Shown one piece after another: positions 59,404 to 64,000 of a stretch of DNA of 64,000 bases. Source of the DNA: Termitomyces sp. T153. Taxonomy: Eukaryota > Basidiomycota > Agaricomycetes > Agaricales > Lyophyllaceae. The position numbers and the translations under genes were made by a program. Location: contig JACKQL020000101.1 in NCBI GenBank assembly GCA_018296165.2, forward strand, positions 62,001 through 126,000. Reading direction: 5' to 3'. The notes beneath the pieces are model-generated. The model was not told where the DNA came from and ran no database searches. It was given only the letters and a program-made list of their open reading frames with translations. How positions within the stretch are numbered: position 1 is the first letter of the stretch; each line of letters begins with the position of its first letter.

Positions 59404-59586
59404 TGTAGCATTCACGAACAGCAAGATTGCTCGAGCACCTTTTGAATGGTCTATTTGACACTGTTGGGTTGAACAATGGTTTTCATACATTGTGATCACA
59501 TAAGCACTCATGAAGCTTGAAGCCTCGAAGGACCACATTCAGCCTTACCTTCATTAAATCATTCCTTGAATCTCGCTCAATTACCA
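59404..59586. promoter_or_regulatory. Bidirectional HD1/HD2 promoter
   Basis: This 183-bp spacer separates the divergent HD start codons. Such short shared promoters are usual for the HD pair of the A locus. No TATA box is evident. TGATCACAT (near 59490) and CATGAAGCTTGAAGC (near 59510) are short palindromic or repeated bits, without proof of function. Confidence 0.65.
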
Positions 59587-61355
59587 ATGCAGGCTCCAGA
59601 AAGCTCTTTGAGTGGGCTGCTTGCCAATGTTGCCGAATACATACGACGTTCTTGCAATACAGACATCACACATGAAGACATCTCGGCTCACTTACTCGCT
59701 GGACGACCTCTATCGACTGTCACTCCACAACTAGCGGCGATCGGCGCATTGCCTGCAAATGCGCGACAAGCTTGTCTCAAGGCTGCAAATGATCTTCGCG
59801 ACGCTTGCGAGAACTCTCTCAGGAAAGCTCTCAAGGCGCCTGGAGGCATCACTCAGAAAGAGGTCAAAATCATAAACGATGTTCTGAGTGCTTCCGAAGC
59901 GCGGCAGACGTTAAAAAGTCCCAAATACCTCCTATCAAATGTCTCTTGTGTGGATTCGAGTACGGCTACCCTCCGGCATCATGTCAAAGGGAAAAAAACC
60001 GCCTTTAACCACGTTTGTCTTTACCTACCCGTACTTCATACCACGGAAATCACACATTGTTTAGGAATATACGCCATTTCTGGAAAAATATTTCGAATAC
60101 AATGCTTATCCCTCCGCCCCCGACCGAGCTGTTCTCGCAAAGAAATCCATGATGACAACAAGACAGATCGAAGTTTGGGTAAGCACTAGTCATCTTTTAG
60201 ATTGTTCAAGCGTTATGAAATTCCTGAAATTTGCTTCAGTTTCAAAATCACCGTAATCGCGCTAAAAAGGACGGCAAGACATTGCGCAGATTGACGGATA
60301 ATAGACTTCCGACCGAGTTGTCGCTGAAGTCTTTGGAAGACAGAATGCCATATTTAACTATACCTGCTCACGAGCGGAAAGCTCTGACTTCGCTCCGACC
60401 TGCCGTGGAAGACTCTTCCGATGCGGATGCTGAAGATAAAGTGCGTTGACTACTTCTCCTCATCGTGTCAGAGATGCTGACCAGTGAGTAGCCTCCCATA
60501 ATGACGGCTAGAAAATATTCATCACCCGATCTCCTTAGCCCGCCGAGACCTCCTCATGCTTTCCCGACCATGTACTCTCCTCGAAGCGGTAACCACCCTT
60601 TCACAACTCTGACAAACAATTTTATATTTCCTCCGCCCATATGGCCTCGTAAATGTGTCACAAGTCGACGCAATTGTTCGAACCCAATAAACATAGACGA
60701 TCTTGTCACACAGTTCAGTCAGAAGCTTCACTTGAGAGCGCCGATGTCTAAAGGAGAATGCTTCGAACGAACACGATCTTGGTATACTGCGAGAGTGACG
60801 AGTTTACCTCCTGCTCCTCATCCTGCCCTCCTAAGATCATGTATGACAAGCCTTACCGCCCCACTATGCTCCCTTTCCATCCACCGAAGTGCCATAGCCT
60901 GTTGTGACTCCCGTTCGTCTACTTCGACTTCTCTGCCTACTGCAATTGTTCCCAATGGTATACGGAAGATTTCTCGACTTCCTGAACGTACACCTATTGT
61001 TATCGCTCGTCATCGGAATGCCGATGAAGATGTAGAAGACACCTCCCCCCACGCCTTTCGTGTGTCAGCATCTGATTCGGAGTATAAGTTTACACGACGC
61101 TCTTCATCACCGAATAGTTCGTCATCGTCATCATCTAGCGAGCCTCCAACTCCTCTACAATCAAGCACTTCACTACCTGAAGTCGTCTGTTCTTCTTCTC
61201 GGCTTGATATTCGTTACATTCAGAATTCTTTTGACTTCGAGAGGGACACCTGCTCTAACATAGGGGACTGGCAGACCTCATCACACAAGGATGCTCTTCC
61301 GAAACATTCCTCTCTTTCACCATGGTTGCGACATACTCTATGCTCTCCGATATGA
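59587..61355 (+). CDS. HD2 homeodomain mating-type protein (A locus)
   Basis: This is the partner class of HD1 and supplies the main DNA-binding homeodomain. It has four exons: 59587-60012, 60065-60178, 60240-60440 and 60492-61355, giving 534 residues. The start MQAPESSLSGLLANVAEYIR leads a variable dimerisation region. The classical homeodomain begins EYTPFLEKYFEYNAYPSAPD at residue 143 and ends with recognition helix VWFQNHRNRAKK, where Trp is residue 180. The tail has a proline-rich segment (PPRPPHAFP), a poly-serine run and SEPPTP. A stretch at 59927-60003 reads more like the family in another frame (see findings). The right flank has no other mating-type gene in view. Confidence 0.92.
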
Positions 61356-62529
61356 TGCCTTATGATATGGAATCTTGACGCCGGTATATAAACAAGTTTT
61401 GAAAATCATTGCATATTGTCATTATCTCTACTACCTATCATCTTGTACTTCACATTTCCTGTATTTGTAGCATTTATGACTGCCCGATTAAACGACCGGT
61501 TTGGACATTAGAGAGCGGCTACAATTAAGAACCAACTGATATTTTAACCGTTTCCTTTCGCAAGTTGTATGGAATGGCCTTTATGTACTTTATCTGCTGC
61601 TGGACTAGGGAAGGAATGCAAGTAGTGTTGCAGGGGACAGCACGTTCGAAAATTAAGATGTAACAAAAATACATTTGTACAGGTACCCAGTCCGCACACA
61701 TTATAGCAATTTGCGTAACGATAGGCCCCTTGACATCAGCAAAAAGTCGCTGAGAAGACATGGGAAAATATAGCCTGGGACACGTTAGGTGATCAAAACA
61801 TCATGCTCAGTACTGATCTAGTTGTACAATTTTAAAACCACATTGAGTCCACATTTTGATATGTTTTCATCATGGCCTTATACAGATTATAAGAAGTCAT
61901 TCTGTATTCTACAAATGATATGATATCAGCTTGGTATAAGCATACCAGAATAATCCCAGGTTGATGTAACCTTACCAGGCATTACCATGCTTATACCAGA
62001 ATGGTATTGGATTATCGGAGGATATCAAGTGTTGACCTGGATGTGTGCAAAAAGATCATATAGGACTGATATTGCCTTTAACATCTATACCAAACAAAAA
62101 TCTCTGCCAAGCTGCCTTGTGCATATATTTCTAAAAAAATATGGACTTAGATAATCTGGAGATCTTAGTGTCAGCCCACTCATTGATTTTCTTGGGTAGG
62201 TATATCATAACATTATGGGAGCTTCTTATGTTCAAAATGTCAAGGATGGGCCGTTGCGGCGCACGGCAGGTCCAAGGTCTACATATGATGGATCACTGAT
62301 CACTTAGTGAGGACAAGGGCAATATAACAATTGTATATGTAAATATACATTAGACTTCTTGCTTGATAAAAACATTTCTCATACACTCATTCAGTAAAAG
62401 GATCCAAGACACTATGATACAAAAAAATGTAACTGGCAGCCAAGCTGCGCACACCAGTCCACACTGAAATGAAATAGAGTGGTGGAATAGCATTGTATAA
62501 AAGAAAAAAATGAAATAAAAAAATGTGTG
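61356..62529. other. Repeat-rich intergenic sequence right of HD2
   Basis: The sequence is AT-rich without a convincing gene. It contains an exact 12-bp inverted repeat, TGGTATAAGCAT (61932-61943) and ATGCTTATACCA (61987-61998), inside a palindrome-rich stretch flanked by GATATCA (61922 and 62022). This may be a small MITE-like element. A short CpG-rich bit is at 62251-62267. No beta-flanking gene, which is often found beyond the HD genes, is visible here. Confidence 0.45.
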
Positions 62530-63752
62530 TTAAGGCAAAAATGGGGTGAGATACACAAAACACAAAGAAGCTGGATGGAGAAGGAGAGTCAAACCTGGAT
62601 CAACAATACAGAAAGGACATTCATCCAAAAAGGTGTAAGGACGGTTAGTGGCACCAGCACTCAGCAAAGCTTCCAAGTGCTCAAGGGCACTAACAATAGC
62701 GGAGGTAGCAGTGTGGTTGGCAGGTTCAGATTTAATGATGGGGGTAGGTGTAGCAACAGTGGCAGCAGGGACTAGACCAGTATGGGAGGCACTATATGTA
62801 GCAGCAGCAATGGACTCAGAAGCACTAGTGTCAGTACCTTTCAATACCCACTTAGCACCTTCAAACATGTTTTCCACATTGTAAGGGTTGTTGGGATGGT
62901 GGTCAGGCATGGGGATATCAAGGTGGCAAATGGTTTTGGGCCATAGCAACATAGGAATACCCTGCTGGAAAAGGTGATGTTCCTTGTTTTTGCAGAGCTT
63001 TCCGTTGGCTAGAAGCCCCTAGTGATGCACTGGAAGTTGCAATAGTAATCTGAAGACCTGCCAAGTGTCAAAAGCCTGCTAGAGAAGGTCTGTGTAACAA
63101 GCTGTTTGAGGTTGCCAAGAGTGTACCAAGCCATTTCATCAGTGCCAGGGTAGAGTTGCACAAACACTGCTTTCCATTCACAATAGGTGTAGTGACACTC
63201 TTCAGTGGCACCAGCAGGGACCAAAGAGTTGCCAAATTCAGGGATGCCAACCCAGGTTTCTGCCATACTGTAAGAGATGTAGTGCACCATGTACTCCTTT
63301 TTCTGAGTTTTGTTGGTAATGCCACAGTTGCCAAGTAAATATTCAAGCTTACCAAAGTACTCTGCTAGCTTGCAAGGACAGGACTCATCCCACTTTGGGG
63401 CAGTAGAGTCATTGCATGGCAGCATCCATGCATGGTGGACCAGACATTCATTGTTAGCCATAGCAATTGTTAAATTGAGTGTAGGAAGGGGAGAAGGTGA
63501 AGGCAGAAGCTGATAAAGTTCTGAGAAGAATGTAGGAGAGTTGAGTGGCATTAGCAGTAAGAGAAGTGTGTTAAGGAAACTGAGTATGTGTCCTCTTAGA
63601 AAGAGGTCATTGATCTTGTCTATAAAAAGGGAGTTATGTGCAGTGCTAAGTTTGTTGGTGAGGTTGTGCAGTGTGGGAGTTGGTGGGGATGGTGGTGGGG
63701 TCAAAGGGTCTAAGAAGGGATTCAATTGGCAATGTGCTGGAGTAAAACACAA
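62530..63752 (-). pseudogene. Gypsy-class gag remnant
   Basis: The minus strand encodes a gag-like protein of Ty3/gypsy elements. Segments in order are PKWDESCPCKLAEYFGKLEY, LLGNCGITNKTQKKEYMVHY, ETWVGIPEFGN, WKAVFVQLYPGTDE and the capsid-like SRLLTLGRSSDYYC...CITRGF. The frame from 63752 ends at 63009; a second frame (62952-62530) continues with Ala/Thr-rich sequence. Only about four CpG remain in 62530-64000. Protease and reverse transcriptase are not visible. The LTR would lie right of the window or be unrecognised near 63800-64000. Confidence 0.7.
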
Positions 63753-64000
63753 GCAACAAAAGGCTTGTGCATGGGTTTCTGGCAGAATCTTGCTGTAAAC
63801 TTACTCTTGTGGTGGGCTCCAAAGTGATGATGTCCATTGCTGCCTAGCTGCCATGCAGAGGACACAACAACTAGCAGTTTTGCAAGTAGAGTACAAATGG
63901 ACTATAAGAAAGTGAGGGTTTCAAGTTGCGCTAGGTTCCAGAAAGCCTGCTGAATACAAGTGGCACTTAGTTGCTAGCACATAGTTGGTAGAAAGGTTGG

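Noticed and set aside
1..64000. tRNA or rRNA genes
   Set aside because: I looked for B-box-like GGTTCGANTCC and cloverleaf ends and found none I could support. A tRNAscan run would be decisive.

Overview
The window is nuclear DNA of a filamentous basidiomycete, almost certainly an agaricomycete. Nearly every gene is split by short (about 45-60 nt) GT-AG introns, genes on both strands are densely packed, and a divergent pair of homeodomain genes (HD1 and HD2) lies next to a mitochondrial intermediate peptidase gene. That arrangement is the hallmark of the agaricomycete A (HD) mating-type locus. I cannot name the species.

Layout. From 1 to about 6.6 kb is a nest of decayed retrotransposons: the end of a gypsy-class element with its 3' LTR (3582-4731), a Ty1/copia RNase H tail and LTR (4732-5535), and a second copia remnant on the minus strand. 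From 7.0 to 15.1 kb come a GNL1-type GTPase, a SAM-dependent methyltransferase and the U3 snoRNP protein Utp17/Nan1 (WDR75). From 15.2 to 19.3 kb is a second repeat island: a GC-rich patch, unrecognised CpG-poor sequence, a solo gypsy LTR (16568-17714), a 19-bp minisatellite and a LINE C-terminal remnant. From 19.4 to 57.0 kb is gene-dense housekeeping DNA: an F-box protein, dCMP deaminase, TTI1, aminodeoxychorismate (PABA) synthase, a 2OG-Fe(II) oxygenase, NEDD8-conjugating UBC12, 5-hydroxyisourate hydrolase, RRP1, RSC9, an ARMH3/C10orf76 homologue interrupted by an in-frame TAG, glycine dehydrogenase, a PPR protein, SSS1/Sec61-gamma, COG1, a TMEM115-type Golgi protein, a FAM32A homologue, a DDT/WHIM chromatin protein and OCT1/MIP. 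From 57.3 to 61.4 kb is the HD1/HD2 mating-type pair. From 61.4 to 64.0 kb is repeat-rich sequence ending in a gypsy gag remnant.

The biologically central system is the HD mating-type locus. HD1 and HD2 proteins from different mates dimerise and switch on dikaryon development. The PABA synthase gene about 27 kb away recalls the classical pab-1/A linkage in Coprinopsis cinerea. The neighbouring genes serve unrelated core functions (ribosome biogenesis, secretion, folate and nucleotide metabolism, chromatin) and are held together by synteny rather than as a pathway. Several neighbours share very short divergent promoters.

CDS coordinates run from start codon to stop codon and include introns. 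Splice sites were inferred by eye from reading frame, GT-AG signals and family resemblance.
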